Part shown: piece after piece, positions 35,901 through 47,930 of the stretch
How positions within the stretch are numbered: position 1 is the first letter of the stretch
Layout: every line of letters starts with the position of its first letter
From: Acanthochromis polyacanthus
Taxonomy: Eukaryota; Chordata; Actinopteri; Pomacentridae
Assembly (NCBI RefSeq): GCF_021347895.1
Contig: NC_067113.1
Location: 934,467-998,466, forward strand
Direction of reading: 5' to 3'
Length of the DNA stretch: 64,000 bases
The notes under the pieces: model-generated
What the model was told of the DNA's origin: nothing
Seen by the model: the letters and a program-made list of their open reading frames with translations, nothing else
Databases searched by the model: none
Position numbers and translations under genes: made by a program

Positions 35901-36684
35901 TATGGTCTGATGGTTGATTTAGAATACAGAACACTGATGGTGACAGGTGACAGCGACAGCTGCTGTCTGGATGTACCTTCACAGCAATCCACAGCCAAAA
36001 CATATTGGTCCTTTCAGGCAGCCCCAGGAAAACAGTGGAATTGTCACTGAGATTTAACTTAATACTCACACCAAGATATGGATACTTTCAGCTTGTTCTG
36101 TAGTGGATCAGGTTTAAATTGAGCAGAAAGTTATGTAAGGTGACACAAGGTGTCAGGATCTGTATTTCGCAAAAAAAAAAAAAAAAAAAACTTTAGGTAA
36201 AAGTCCAGACTAATAATAACTACAAGTCCTCACAGGGACATGACCTTTGTAACAGTGGAAACTGTACAATTATTCAAGAAATACAACACAGGTCTGAAGT
36301 GGAGGACGTCACACATGGTTGACAGTTTAGCAAAGGGAGGGATGTAAACAAAAACCAAGATGGCATGTAGTAAAAACTCTCTGGGGATGTAGAGTGGATG
36401 CAGAAATGTTCATCCTCAGTAATGTGAGCAGAGTGGCACCATTGTCAGCAAATGCTAGAAACCCTACACTTCTTTCCTCAATTCTCTGATTTATTGTGTT
36501 TGCTTGATAATGATATTCACTTGAAAAACTAACTAGTAAATGTATCTAGTCCCTGAGAGTTTATTCAGCTCTGGGCCTTATTCTTTATGTCTGCTGGAAT
36601 AGGCTTCCATCATCTGTGAACATGATTCATGTAATAATGAAGTTTTATCATCACTGAGTGAATCTCTCATACCATGCTGTTTAC
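32461..36684. other. long intron, mostly unassigned
   Basis: The 4.2 kb intron between exons 6 and 5 contains (TA)n at 32865-32906 and a possible repeat fragment at 34140-34460 with hAT-style words (caatggcccccagagtc, gcggccctgcc). An A-run lies at 36171-36190. No exon seen. Confidence 0.45.
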
Positions 36685-36923
36685 CTTGGCGATGTGTGTC
36701 CTGTGTCGGCGGTCCAGCGTCGTGTCCCCTCTGAAGACGGGTGAGGACACCTCAGAGTGGGAGCTGCTGGGGTTGTGAGTGGGCTGCTGGCGGGGAGGGG
36801 AGAAGGTGCTGTAGAGAGCCAGGGAGTTGTGAGACGGTGAGGTGGGGATGGAGTGTGCCACAGTATGTTCAGAGATGTTGCCCATGGTCTTTGTGTTGGG
36901 CAGAGTGCCATAATGACCCACAG
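36685..36923 (-). CDS. plekha5: plekha5 linker exon, SIPTSPSH/DRRHR (window exon 5)
   Basis: The exon reads (A)VGHYGTLPNTKTMGNISEH, then HSIPTSPSHNSLALYSTFSPP, SEVSSPVFRGDTTLDRRHR and HIAK. Human PLEKHA5 has SIPTSPSHGS, SEVSSP and DRRHR in the same order. It is Ser/Pro-rich and probably disordered, with many possible proline-directed phosphorylation sites (inference). The acceptor is tgtgctttcag and the donor AAG|gtaaac; 239 bp, phase 1 to phase 0. Confidence 0.92.
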
Positions 36924-37702
36924 CTGAAAGCACAAGAGCAGCAAAAACAATGTCAGAGTGGAGTCAGAAGCTTTTCTAACCTGAAACCTTTCTGTAATGT
37001 CCATGAAATTAGAGCTGGATTCTGAAGCTGAAGGGTCAGCTATTTGAAAAGACATGGCATACAAAATAAATAATGTTATGTTATTATGGAACACACAGCA
37101 AGCCTATAAGCATGCTTAATAACACTTTCTAGGATGACATTATATGCAACTTAGTAATACGAGTAATGATGGAGGCAATCATCCCAAAACCAATATATGT
37201 ACTCAACAAACAAAATAAAGACACTTGAAAGTGATTTGTAAAAGGAGCTGCAGCTCCATCCAGTCTTCCAGACGATACTGCAAAAAACACAACATCCTCC
37301 CTCAGGTTGGAACACCTCTAATGGACAACAGACAAGTGCAGTTTTATAGCACAACATGCTTTTGCAAAATCTCTGTGGTATTTTTTTATATTTATTTTAA
37401 TTGGCTATTAAACGCACTCAGCATGATGGGAGAGAAAACACATATCAATGCTTATCAACGAACTTAGACATGGTAAAGATACGCACAGTGACTGTTCAGG
37501 AGAGATGTTTCACATATTCCTTTCACTACATTGACAAAATCCACTTTCAGTTAATTTCACAGTCCTGATTCTAATTCCTTTGTATGGAACTGGAACAAAT
37601 GTCTTCCACAATCTTTGCTCCTTTTGTTGGTAACATTACAGGAAAAGTCCCACTGTTCTCATCTTGTTCAAAATGCTGTTTTGTCAGAGAGAGTTGTGCT
37701 AA
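36924..37702. other. intron, no clear feature
   Basis: First part of the 1.8 kb intron between window exons 5 and 4. Nothing recognised. Confidence 0.4.
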
Positions 37703-37943
37703 TTACCTCCGCCAAGGAGGTTATGCGATCGGGTCCGTTTATTTATTTGTCTGTCTGTGTGCGTGTCTGTGGACAGGATTTCTCAGAAACTACTTGTCGG
37801 ATCTTCATGAAATTTTCACCAGAGGTGGACCTTGGCCCAGGGAAGACTCCATTCAAATTTTGTGTTGATCTGGTTAAGGATCTGGATTCTGGATCCGGAT
37901 TTAGATTTTCCAACTTCGTATCATCTTCCCTTAGCGGAGGTCA
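37703..37943. repeat. short interspersed repeat with acctccgc ends
   Basis: It starts ttacctccgccaaggaggtt and ends ...cttagcggaggtc, with short inverted ends. The body (tctgtctgtgtgcgtgtctg, then gatcttcatgaaattttcac) is a repeat common in fish and other animals. A related, more decayed copy lies at 51514. Class unresolved (MITE or LINE-derived). Confidence 0.6.
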
Positions 37944-38761
37944 GAAATCTCAGATTGCTCTTGTTATTGCATTAGGATTCATTAGTGTCCCTCTTTAAGA
38001 CTAAAGAAACTGCTAGAAGGGTCTCTGCAAAAATCAGCTGTTGGTCTGTTTGGAGTCCTAAAAAACAACAATTTTGCTCCAAGTCACAGAAAACAAACAG
38101 TATTTCTCAGCTGAAGATAAATCTATATGTCTAAAGATGTATGTGAATAATACTCTCTCCAACACTAAAGGCACTGCCATGAGATTCTGTTTCAAGACTG
38201 AACAAAAATGCAGCAGCCACCTTCGGTCATTCTGTGCTTCAGAGACACATCAAACTAAGTTGTAATTAGAAAAAAATATCACACAAACAGCCTGGGGACT
38301 TTTCACAATGCACTACACGTTAAAACAGCTTTCTAGGTGGTTTAAAAATAAAATAAACACAAAGAAGTGACCTTGATGGCATTAGAGGCGTCCTGCTATG
38401 GTCCTACATTCCTTTTTTAACAGTGCCTATCAGGAAAATGCTTTTCGGACCACAGAGAATGTTGTGTTTGTTGTTCACTGGAACAAATAGTCAGAAGGCT
38501 GTCACAGCACCATATTCTGTCAGGAATTCAGGCTCCTGATCTGCTACCAAACTCTTTTGTTGCTACCAAAACAGCAAAGCCACAGATCTCATACTAATTA
38601 GCAAACAAGAAAGGCAAAGAAAGGGATTCTTAATTATGGATATGCAAAACGTCAGAAGGTCAACAGACTAGATACGGAGCTTACTGATCTAAGAGAAAAC
38701 TCCATCCCACCCAGTCAGTTCTGTCAGTGTACAGAGGCGTACTTCTTTCTGTGTTGTGTAC
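37944..38761. other. intron, no clear feature
   Basis: Intron up to window exon 4. No repeat or exon recognised. Confidence 0.4.
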
Positions 38762-39048
38762 CTGTTGGCTGAGCCAGACTTTGCCTGGAGAAAGCCTGTC
38801 TCTGCTGCCACTCGTACAGCTGCCACATGGTGTCGTCCCTCATCGACCGCCGCTTCTCTGCTGTGCTGACGGTGGCGTTGGAGGCTGGACACAGGGCCCG
38901 GTCATACACGGAGCCCGCCACGCTGCAGATGCTTTCGGGCCTCATCATGCTGTTGCGAGGCAGGGTGCGATAACCCTCAGGGTAGCGGGGTACGATCTGG
39001 GCGCGGTGGCTGGGCAAATTCCTCGGTAACGTCTGGTAGGATGTAACA
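38762..39048 (-). CDS. plekha5: plekha5 linker exon with RRSMRDDTMWQLYEWQQRQ (window exon 4)
   Basis: The translation begins (S)VTSYQTLPRNLPSHRAQI, continues ARYPEGYRTLPRN-like (PRYPEGYRTLPRNS) and RPESICSV, and ends with EKRRSMRDDTMWQLYEWQQ. These are hallmark PLEKHA5/6/7 linker motifs; the YEWQQRQ segment is one of the most conserved outside the PH domain. The acceptor is gtctcttccag and the donor ACAG|gtacac. The exon is 287 bp and goes from phase 2 to phase 1. It follows a 13.6 kb intron that holds a solo LTR and two Tc1 elements. Confidence 0.93.
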
Positions 39049-39630
39049 CTGGAAGAGACAGTGGACTGATGAAAAACGAGGATTTGCTAGATCACGGCTG
39101 TTTCAGTTTCCAACAATTACGGGGAGGTCAGAGGATGTGCAGCACGTAATTATGTGTCTAACTCTTGTTTAATAAAGACTGTTTACCATAGCTGATTGCC
39201 AAACTCCATTAAGAATTGGAGTACTGTGTAAAGTACAACAGTTACCTTTCAGCACCTGACTTTAAAGTGTTTGATCTACTTTTTTGAAGCTATGTGCAGA
39301 CTTGTACTTTTTTCTTTTAAAATGAATGCCTTCTGCTATGTTTACAGGTTGAGTTAAAACTGATGTTTTAGAACCTCTAGAATACCAGGAACTCCATGAA
39401 GAGACCCCAAACTACAGGTTGTTCCCTGCTTTGCCCTACTATGTGGCTGTTTTCCAGGTGAAAACAAAGACATCAGAATTGACTACCAGTGGCTAATTTA
39501 ACATGGGTAATGAATTAAACACTTTGTTTGAAGTTGTTGTCTCTCCCAACAGCTGTTGTGCAATTTAGTTAATCTCTCATTTTAACTTTGACCATGACTA
39601 TTTTTCCTGCGTAATAATTTAGAGAAAACC

Positions 39631-40535
39631 TGTCAGGGAGGCAGCTGACAGCTCTGGCTAGTGCTCTCTCTCTTCCCCTTTCCCTTTTTTCTTCCTCCTT
39701 AGCTTCCTTCATGGATTAATTGCAGTGGCAGCTGTGCCTCATCGCAATCATCAGGAGCAGGTGGAAACACGCCCAATCAAGCCTCTCTCTCCACCACCAT
39801 ATTACCTGGCGACACTTTTCTCCCAGTGCCGGACTGTGACACAACCTGTAATGGTTAACTAGTGTTCTTCAGCCTTAGTTCTGAGTGTGTTTAAACTTTT
39901 AGTAACTCTGACTGTCTTCCTCTGCCATAGTTCTGGATTCACCTGCTCGTTTCCACCTGGGTTCTCCGTCTCCTTCACCACTGCCGACCGCCTCAAAGGA
40001 TTCACCCACAGGAGCCGCTTTCCCCCCACACACTGACCAGCCGCTGCAACACTACCTGGATTCCCTGCACATTGAGCCCCAGCCCAGTCCGAGCATCAGA
40101 CAGTCTGAGTCTACATTTTGTATATGTTTATAGTTCTCTCCGGGCCTAGTTTAATATTTCTTAGTGTTCGAGCCTAGTGTGCTTCGCTTTTTGTTCAACA
40201 GTTTAGAATCTTAGTATGCTTCACATTTGTGTCTGTAGTCTTAGCTTTAGTATTATCAAGCCTTAGTGGGCTTCACTTTCAGTTAGTTCTTTGTTTCCCT
40301 GTCTATAGTTTTACTGTTCTTCCCTGGGTTATACCCCACATGTCAGTTTGTCCTCCCTACCACTAATTGCAGTATTAGTTCATTTCTTTGTTCGTCTGCT
40401 ATTTCTGGTTGTTGTTGTTGTTTCCCAGAGCCTTCTGTAGTTCTGGTACTACACGCTGAAATGAACCTTCTAAAAACACTCCAGTTGTCTGCTTGCTCAT
40501 TTCCTGCACCTGAGCTCCCTTGGAAAACTGTAACA
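39631..40535. mobile_element. solo LTR with 5 bp TSD
   Basis: The 905 bp segment starts tgtcagggag and ends ...aaaactgtaaca, the canonical TG...CA ends of an LTR. A perfect 5 bp duplication aaacc lies on both sides (39626-39630, 40536-40540). No internal retrotransposon region or second LTR is present, so it is a solo LTR left by LTR-LTR recombination. Ty3/gypsy type is an inference from style and TSD length. The interior has a pyrimidine-rich stretch and several ccttag/cttagt repeats. Confidence 0.8.
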
Positions 40536-42390
40536 AAACCCAGTCTTCACAATAGATTATTGTCACCTTAGCCTAAGTGTAAATGAGAAGTCTAACAAAA
40601 AAAAAAAAAAAATCAAAGTTTTAATCCTAAATTAGTCTCAACTTAATGACACAGCAGAGCAGATGTGAGGGGAAAAAAATCAGCTGTCCTTGATCTATGC
40701 ATTATAGAGTCATGCCACAGCTACTATAAGTATGGATCTGTCACAATTAGCCAGATAAGTGGGTGTCAATTGAATGGGTCCCCCCCTATATAGAGCCGGG
40801 TTCTGCTCGAGGTTTTTTCCCTGTTAAAAGGGTGTCTTCCTTGCCACTGTCGCCTTTGGGCTTGCTCTGGGGGTCAGGCATATGGGTTCTGTAAAGCATC
40901 TTGAGACAATCTGACTGTAATTGACGCTATATAAATAAAATTGAATTAAATTGAATCTTTGGGCTCATTGTAGGTTCAGTTGTCCCAGATGAATTAACAT
41001 GTGATCAGCAAGTAAACACTTGAAGTGGAATTTGTTATGGGCCACAACTGAAAAGACACCAACTACTAGTGGAGTCACACTAGGGTAGTCAGAACACAAG
41101 GGATTAGTGACAAATTCTCTTTACTTCTGTTACTATACACTATGTGTGTGCTAATGACATTTTTAACCCTCATGCAGGATTTGGAGTTACTCTCGGTTCT
41201 TAGTGGTTACAAAGATGGGGACTAAAGAGGAAAAAAATCCCCCAATTAATCTTCTGTTTAAGGGCAGGATGCAGTTTCACCTTATACTGATCCCGCTTTT
41301 GAACTGATTTATTTGCAAGATGTTCTCAGCAGCCATCGCTGCCATGCACAGTCTTAAATAATCAGTTTGAATTTCTAACTACGCTAAGGCATCATTAAAA
41401 TAATACCATGCACTTGCAATCAGGAAGGGACGTATGCAAGATAGTACGGGACAAAATAACATTGTACTAAATCACACATAAGCCACAAATTTAGAAGCAA
41501 TAGCTATTAATATTCATGAGATGTTGGACAAGTCAGATCAGAAAGCAATGTAACAAATTAGCAAAGGACAGAATAACACATGTTTTGTGACACAAGAAGA
41601 CAGCAACAAGAATCAACTGAATTTTACAGAAACTAATCAATATGTAAATAACCAAATGAAAGAATTAGTGAGTCAGTCTCTAAACTCATCAGTGATTCAA
41701 GAATCTTGCAATGCAGACCACTCAGCGTGTTCTCTCTGTACTGCTGGCAGCAGGAGATTCAACAGAAAACATTGTGTTTTAGGCCAAAAAAGACATTTGC
41801 TTTCTTGACATGAATCAGAGAAAAGGAAACAAAAGCTGATATCAAAGACAAGATTTGGGAATTGTCTGACATTTAAGCCTCACATTGTTCTGTGTGGTTC
41901 AAAATAACGCCAGCAGGTGAGGTTTAAATATACTGAAGATGAGAAACAGAAGGGGGCGTACTACAAAGGAAGGGTTGACACAGCCAGGCTTTGTTTGTGT
42001 AAGTAGCCTTGGCAAAAACTAAAACTCCAATCAGAGATGGCAGGTTTCACAACAGTAGTTATCAGCATTATTTGCTAATCAGATTTCTCTGCACACGCTC
42101 CCATAAATGGGCTGTTCAACATGTGATGCCTACATCTTCAGAGGAACAGGTTGTTATAATGGAGAGCTAGAAAAGTGTGTTTACTGTACATAACACAAGA
42201 GAGGAACGCTGGAAAATTGTCAATTATGTAAATTAATATGCATATTTTACCACTCAGTGCACTCCAAATGCAGCTGCTTATTCCTAACATTACAGCCACA
42301 CAATAGAGCTTTTAAATGTTAAACATGACACTCCAGTAAGTGCATTTAGGTCTGTCCCCACGATGAAAAAATTGTAAATATTACTTCCAT
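40536..42390. other. intron with one LINE-type tail
   Basis: Apart from the repeat at 40780-40955 and an A-run near 40600, nothing is recognised here. Confidence 0.4.
40780..40955 (+). repeat. fish retroposon 3' end, copy 1
   Basis: The conserved core (gttctgctcgaggttttttc, tcttgagacaatctgactgt, gacgctatataaataaaatt) ends in a short-repeat tail of ttgaatta units. It is the typical 3' end of a very abundant teleost non-LTR element. A second copy is at 61290. Confidence 0.75.
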
Positions 42391-43993
42391 TAAGGGCCCA
42401 ACCTATTTGCCAGCAGGCCAATTGAATCGACCTTTTCAAAATAATCATCATCGGCCGATTAAACATCAATATATTTCTAATTTTTTATAAAACAGTAAAT
42501 CCTGTTAAGTGTCTGAGTCGTGCAGAATGATGTCTTGCACTGCTTGTCTCATGGAGCTCTGACTCCATCCAATCCTCAGTGACATACAGAAGCAAGCTAC
42601 AGCCAGGCGACATTACAGGAGTGGGCTGAGCCGACAGATAAGTTCATAACGACGCTGTGAAATTAACAATGACTCAACATGTCTGCCGGTTCAGTGTAAC
42701 TCTCTTTGCCATGTGTCATGACAAGTGAAGCGTGCTTTGTGCTAAAGTTGTGGTAACCTAACTTAAGTTACTCCCTGTCTGCTTCTGATAGCAATAACAT
42801 CATGTGGTTATGCCAACCTAGCATAGCATTAGCTAACAGCTTCAAAGCCAGTAAGTAACTACAGAAATAACAAGTGTACAAAAAATATTTGAGAGTACAG
42901 AATGACCAATCGTCACAGCTTCTGCTGCGTGTTGAGGTGCATTTAAGGAAGAGCGATGTGAACACAGAGGATGAGGGGTTTATGCAATAAAATAATAAAC
43001 AATACTGTCTGTCTTCAGCAATCGTCATGATGTCACTCTTAGTTTTACCATGTCAGAAAATACTAGAACATGGGAGAGGCAGTAACAGCAACTCACTGTG
43101 TGTCGTTGTGGAGTAACATTAGTGTCAGACTACTAGTGACCATTTTATATTTAAAATAAAACTCTGCCACATATGACATAGTATACATCTGGGAAAGTTG
43201 TCTGGTTTTTATTTTGCTTCATACGACTCATGACTTCATGGTAATAGAAATAACAGTGTAGAGAAAATGTGATTTAATGTGAAAAGTCATAAAAGTGCTG
43301 CAGAAATAATGTTTTGCCAGTAACTTCACTCATTATGCTGCTTATATACAGCATACACCTATGGCCTAAATCTAAAGATAAATTCTTCACTACAACTGGT
43401 AGCTATATTCATGTATGCTCCATAGAAAGAAAAATGCACAATGCAAATTTTAAATAAAATACCCCACGTTACAGACAAATTTGTTTGGAAAACCTTTTTT
43501 TTTTTACTAATGTATTTTATGTTTGTCGTTTTAAATTCATACTTTTTTACTTGTTTTCAGCTTGTGAAAAGAAGAGAATGTTACCTGTTTTTGTTGCTTT
43601 TCTCTCACAATTACCTAGTCACAGCTTTCTAAAAAAAATTCTTCCTACCTCTACCAGAAACAGCAAGTACAAGACAAGTTGTATTTCATAAATCATTTAT
43701 AAAGGTTGTATAATTTCCCAGAGGTGTAATGCTTTGTTACATGTTTTTGTACTTGAAATTTCCTCTCTGTTGTAAAGTTAACGAAATACTAAAGAACAAA
43801 GTATCGTGAAACAGTAAAATGTTCTGCCTGTAATTCATATCTTTGTTGTTATAAGCGTTAAAGTAAAAAAAAAAAAAAGAAGTTATTTTATTCATTATAT
43901 ATTTTTAAAATGAACCGATCGAATAATCGGTTATCAGAATTTTTCTTCAGCCAAACATTGGAATCGGCATTGGCCTCAAAAAATCGGGCCCTA
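42391..43993. mobile_element. decayed DNA transposon with gggccc ends (tentative)
   Basis: The left end aagggcccaacctatttgcc and the complement of the right end (tagggcccgattttttgagg) share the agggccc core. Both sides have subterminal caatcggcc/aatcggc-like words (near 42453 and 43921-43965). I could not confirm a clean target duplication and found no transposase. The 1.6 kb interior is AT-rich. Confidence 0.45.
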
Positions 43994-45155
43994 CTTTAGA
44001 TATAGACAAAATCAAAGTAAAAATAATGTTACTGATGATAAATACCTTTTGATTTACAGACTATTCTATTAGCTGAAGTACCAGCATTGTGGATGGAGTT
44101 AGCAGTAAATCATGACCAAACATAAAAACAGATCTGAATTTTCTGCATCACCAACTGAATGCATGTAGGTTCCCATGAAATTGCGTTATTTGCGCTATTG
44201 CACTACGAGCTACTGCATACCTTTGTTCTAAAACTCTGATTTTGGGCTCAGCATACCTTACTAACCCTTTAATCTTGCTTCGTAGTGCCCCTTCACGGTT
44301 CTGGCAGTTAAAGTTCGACAAAAGACGATTCAATAGATGGCCAATGTCAGAAGAAGAAGAGTAACATATGTAGGATAGATAAACAGAGACAGGCCTATTT
44401 ATACACACAGGAGCTGACTGGATGTCAAGAATTCTGGAAGCAATTAGAGCATCACATAGGGGGGAAACAAGACAGAGGCAAGAAGTAACATCAGCTAAGA
44501 CATACAAGGAGAGACTAAACTAAAACCCGAAACCATTACACACCCAGTTACTTCTAATATTTACTCATATATTTTAATGTGGTTATATTTACCTAACAGA
44601 GCAAGGAATACTGCATAAAAATACTAAATGCATCCACAAATTCTGAATAAACACCTGCACTGGCTGTCATCTGGCAGCCAGTGAATCAAAGCCTTTAATC
44701 AGGGTGTACTGAACAGGAACCAGCTTCATTATCAGTCCGTGTGTGCCTTGGCATGTATGGTGTGCTTGACTAGGTTTAATTATCATATTGCTTTTATTAG
44801 CAGAACTCTGCTTCACTTTCAATTTGACCTAGGATCATGAAGTAATGAGAGGCTCGTTATCATTATAGCCATTAGCAGCTAATCATAAAATGGAACGCTT
44901 CATTTTCTGGGACTGCAGCTTTGACCTTATGAGTCCATGGAGATATATTATGGTCACTGTTACTTAGACTCCCCATAAGCATTTGTTACTGAGATGGGTA
45001 CAGTATCAGTCCTTGTTCACCTCAAACTTTTGCATTCAGATGAGAGGAAGCTGATACCACCCTCTGTACAGTGAGCAGGCATGGACTGATGGGCTATAAA
45101 AGATCAAACATGGATACTTCGCACCATCAGGCAGTAATCCAGTGTCCAGAAAATA
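43994..45155. other. intron, no clear feature
   Basis: Part of the 13.6 kb intron between exons 4 and 3. Nothing recognised. Confidence 0.4.
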
Positions 45156-46674
45156 CACTCAACAAAAATATAAACGCAACACTTTTGTTTTTGCTCCTAT
45201 TTTTTATGAGATGAACTCAAAGATCTAAAACTTTTTCCACATACACAATATCACCATTTCTCTCAAATATTGTTCACAAATCTGTCTAAATCTGTGATAG
45301 TGAGCACTTCTCCTTTACTGAGATAATCCATCCTGGCACACCTGTGAGGTGTCACAACTGTGCCATATCAAGATGCTGATTAGACACCATGATTAGTGCA
45401 CAGGTGTGCCTTAGACTGCCCACAATAAAAGGACACTCTGAAATGTGCAGTTTTAACACACAGCACAATGCCACAGATGTGGCAAGATTTGAGGGAGCGT
45501 GCAATTGGCATGCTGACAGCAGGAAAGTCAACCAGAGCTGTTGCTCGTGTATTGAATGTTCATTTCTCTACCATAAGCTGTCTCCAAAGGCGTTTCAGAG
45601 AATTTGGCAGTACATCCAACCAGCCTCACAACCACAGACCACGTGTAACCACACCAGCCCAGGACCTCCACATCCAGCATGTTCCCCTCCAAGATGGTCT
45701 GAGACCAGCCACTCGGACAGCTGCTGAAACAATCGGTTTGCATAACCAAAGAATTTCTCCACATAATGTCAGAAACCATCTCAGGAAAGCTCATCTGCAT
45801 GCTCATCGGGGTCTCCACCTGACTCCAGTTCGCCGTCGTAACCGACTTAAGTGGGCAAATGCTCATAGTGGATGGCGTCTGGCACGTTGGAGAGGTGTTC
45901 TCTTCACGGATGAATCCCGGTTTACACTGTTCAGGGCAGATGGCAGACAGCGTGTGTGGCATCGTGTGGGTGAGTGGTTTTCTGATGTCAATGTTGTGGA
46001 TGGAGTGGCTGATGGTGGCGGTGGGGTTATGGTATGGGCAGGCATCTGTTATGGATGAAGAACACAGGTGCATTTTATTGATGGCATTTTGAATGCACAG
46101 AGATACCGTGATGAGATCCTGAGGCCCATTGTTGCCCTATACATCCAAGAACATCACCTCATGTTGCAGCAGGATAATGAACGGCCCCATGTTGCAAGGA
46201 TCTGTACACAATTCTTGGAAGCTGAAAATGTCCCAGTTCTTGCAAGGCCAGCGTATTCACCAGAAATGTCACACATTGAGCATGTTTGGGATGCTCTGGA
46301 TCGGCGTATATGACAGCGTGTACCAGTTCCCGCCAATATCCAGCAACTTCGCACAGCCATTGAAGAGGAGTGGACTCCCCCCAATAAAATAAAACTGCAC
46401 CTTTCAGAGTGTCCTTTTATTGTGGGCAGTCTAAGGCACACCTGTGCACTAATCATGGTGTCTAATCAGCATCTTGATATGGCACACCTGTGAGGTGGGA
46501 TGGAGTATCTCAGCAAAGGAGAAGTGCTCACTATCACAGATTAGACAGATTTGTGAACAATATTTGAGAGAAATTGTGATATTGTGTATGTGGAAAAAGT
46601 TTTAGATCTTTGAGTTCATCTCATAAAAAATAGGAGCAAAAACAAAAGTGTTGCATTTATATTTTTGTTGAATG
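45156..46674 (+). mobile_element. Tc1-D, Tc1-like transposon with long ITRs
   Basis: The element starts cactcaacaaaaatataaac and ends with its complement, each next to TA. The ITRs are about 270-285 bp and include the actcaaagatctaaaacttt and ggtgtctaatcagcatcttg blocks on both sides. This is a well-known fish Tc1 family distinct from A, B and C. The transposase has in-frame stops and a 3' deletion. Confidence 0.93.
45468..46400 (+). pseudogene. Tc1-D transposase with two in-frame stops and a 3' deletion
   Basis: From ATG 45468 (MPQMWQDLRERAIGMLTAGK), one frame carries the HTH (STRAVARVLNVHFSTI), Asp in LFTDESRFTLF and a GGGGVMVWAGI box. It meets TGA at 46056-46058, continues HFIDGILNAQRYRDEI, with Asp in LQQDNERPHVA and Glu in SPEMSHIEHVWD (34 residues apart), and meets a second TGA at 46311-46313. 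After QRVPVPANIQQLRTAIEEEW the frame runs straight into the right ITR, so the last ~25-30 codons are deleted. Confidence 0.88.
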
Positions 46675-47930
46675 TACATTCCCATACAACGTCAGGCAAC
46701 CAATAAAGCACTGAATATGAACTCATCACCCTGGTAACCCTGATGTCCTGGTTGTTGGTCTGTTGACATATGCATCTGTACTAAGCAATTGTCAATTAGA
46801 GATTTATCACCAACTGATTGTATGAACTTGTGGTTGACAGGGCTGCAGATGGATGGCTATCCTCACTAGCCCGCCCCAGCGTGTCTCTTCAGCTTGTTTT
46901 CATTCTTTCTACAACTACTTTCATCATTTTTTTGTGTGCACAAGCAAGATCGACAGCAGAATGTGTTCCATTATCCCTCATGATGGTTCATTGCATCTTG
47001 TCCTTTAATATGGCAGGTTCTTCAACCTGCACACCTGCTCAGAACACACTTTTGCTTTCAGAAGTGAGTTGACAGCATTTCATACAAACTGCTTTGCATG
47101 CCTTTAATCCTGCATGGAAAACCCTGATTACTTAGTCAAGCTGGTGGCAGTAACCATGCACCACAGCTTAGATATGGATGATGGATTATAGGTCGAGAAC
47201 CACACTGATCATGTTTCTAAAAGACAGTACAGATTCTGTTTGAAAGATCTTTCATGTGGCTCCACTATCACAGACTTATGTGGGCAGATGGACACTATCG
47301 TATTAGAGGCAAGAAATAAATCCCAAACTCATAATATCCTTATAGTTAGCTTCCTGAACAAATTTTCCTCAAGTTATCCATCATAACTACAACATAGCTG
47401 ATCGTCTTTTAGTTTAGGTCAAAGCGATGTTCATGACTACTGTAATGACTGAGAGTCTGAGAGGAAAACATACAATAACAAAGTCAGATGTAGGGTCATT
47501 GTTCCTTTCCAAGCCTCTGAAGGAGACATGCACACTGAAAAATACATTAAGTTTGTGCTCTGGGGCTTTTTATTGATTTCCTTTTTGCTTTTCAAGTCTC
47601 TCTTTTTGCTTACATACACAAAACAGGAATTTCTTGCTGAGACCAAAAAAAGGCAGTGATTTTGAATGCTCTCCAAGCTTGTGGGAATATTTGGCAGAAA
47701 TAATATCAGCGTTTGCAAGAATTTGAATTAATTTTGATTAATTGTTAATGACCCAATTAGATTCAAAAGCTTCCCCACAAAAATCACACAGATTGTTGTT
47801 CTTCAACTCTCAGTAAAGTGGTTTGGCTTTCTGACAGTCCGCCTTTTGGAGACTTAGTTGTGGTAAAAACACTGATAGAGTATACAATTTACTATATAGC
47901 AGCACTGTATTCTTGATTGATTCATATATA
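46675..47930. other. intron, no clear feature
   Basis: Intron between Tc1-D and Tc1-E; no recognised repeat. Confidence 0.4.

Noticed and set aside
37615..37998. 127-codon plus-strand frame
   Set aside because: It runs across the interspersed repeat at 37703 and has no recognisable domain.
45528..46073. 181-codon minus-strand open frame in Tc1-D
   Set aside because: It is antisense to the transposase frame, has low-complexity Ser/Thr/Pro content and no family similarity that I know.
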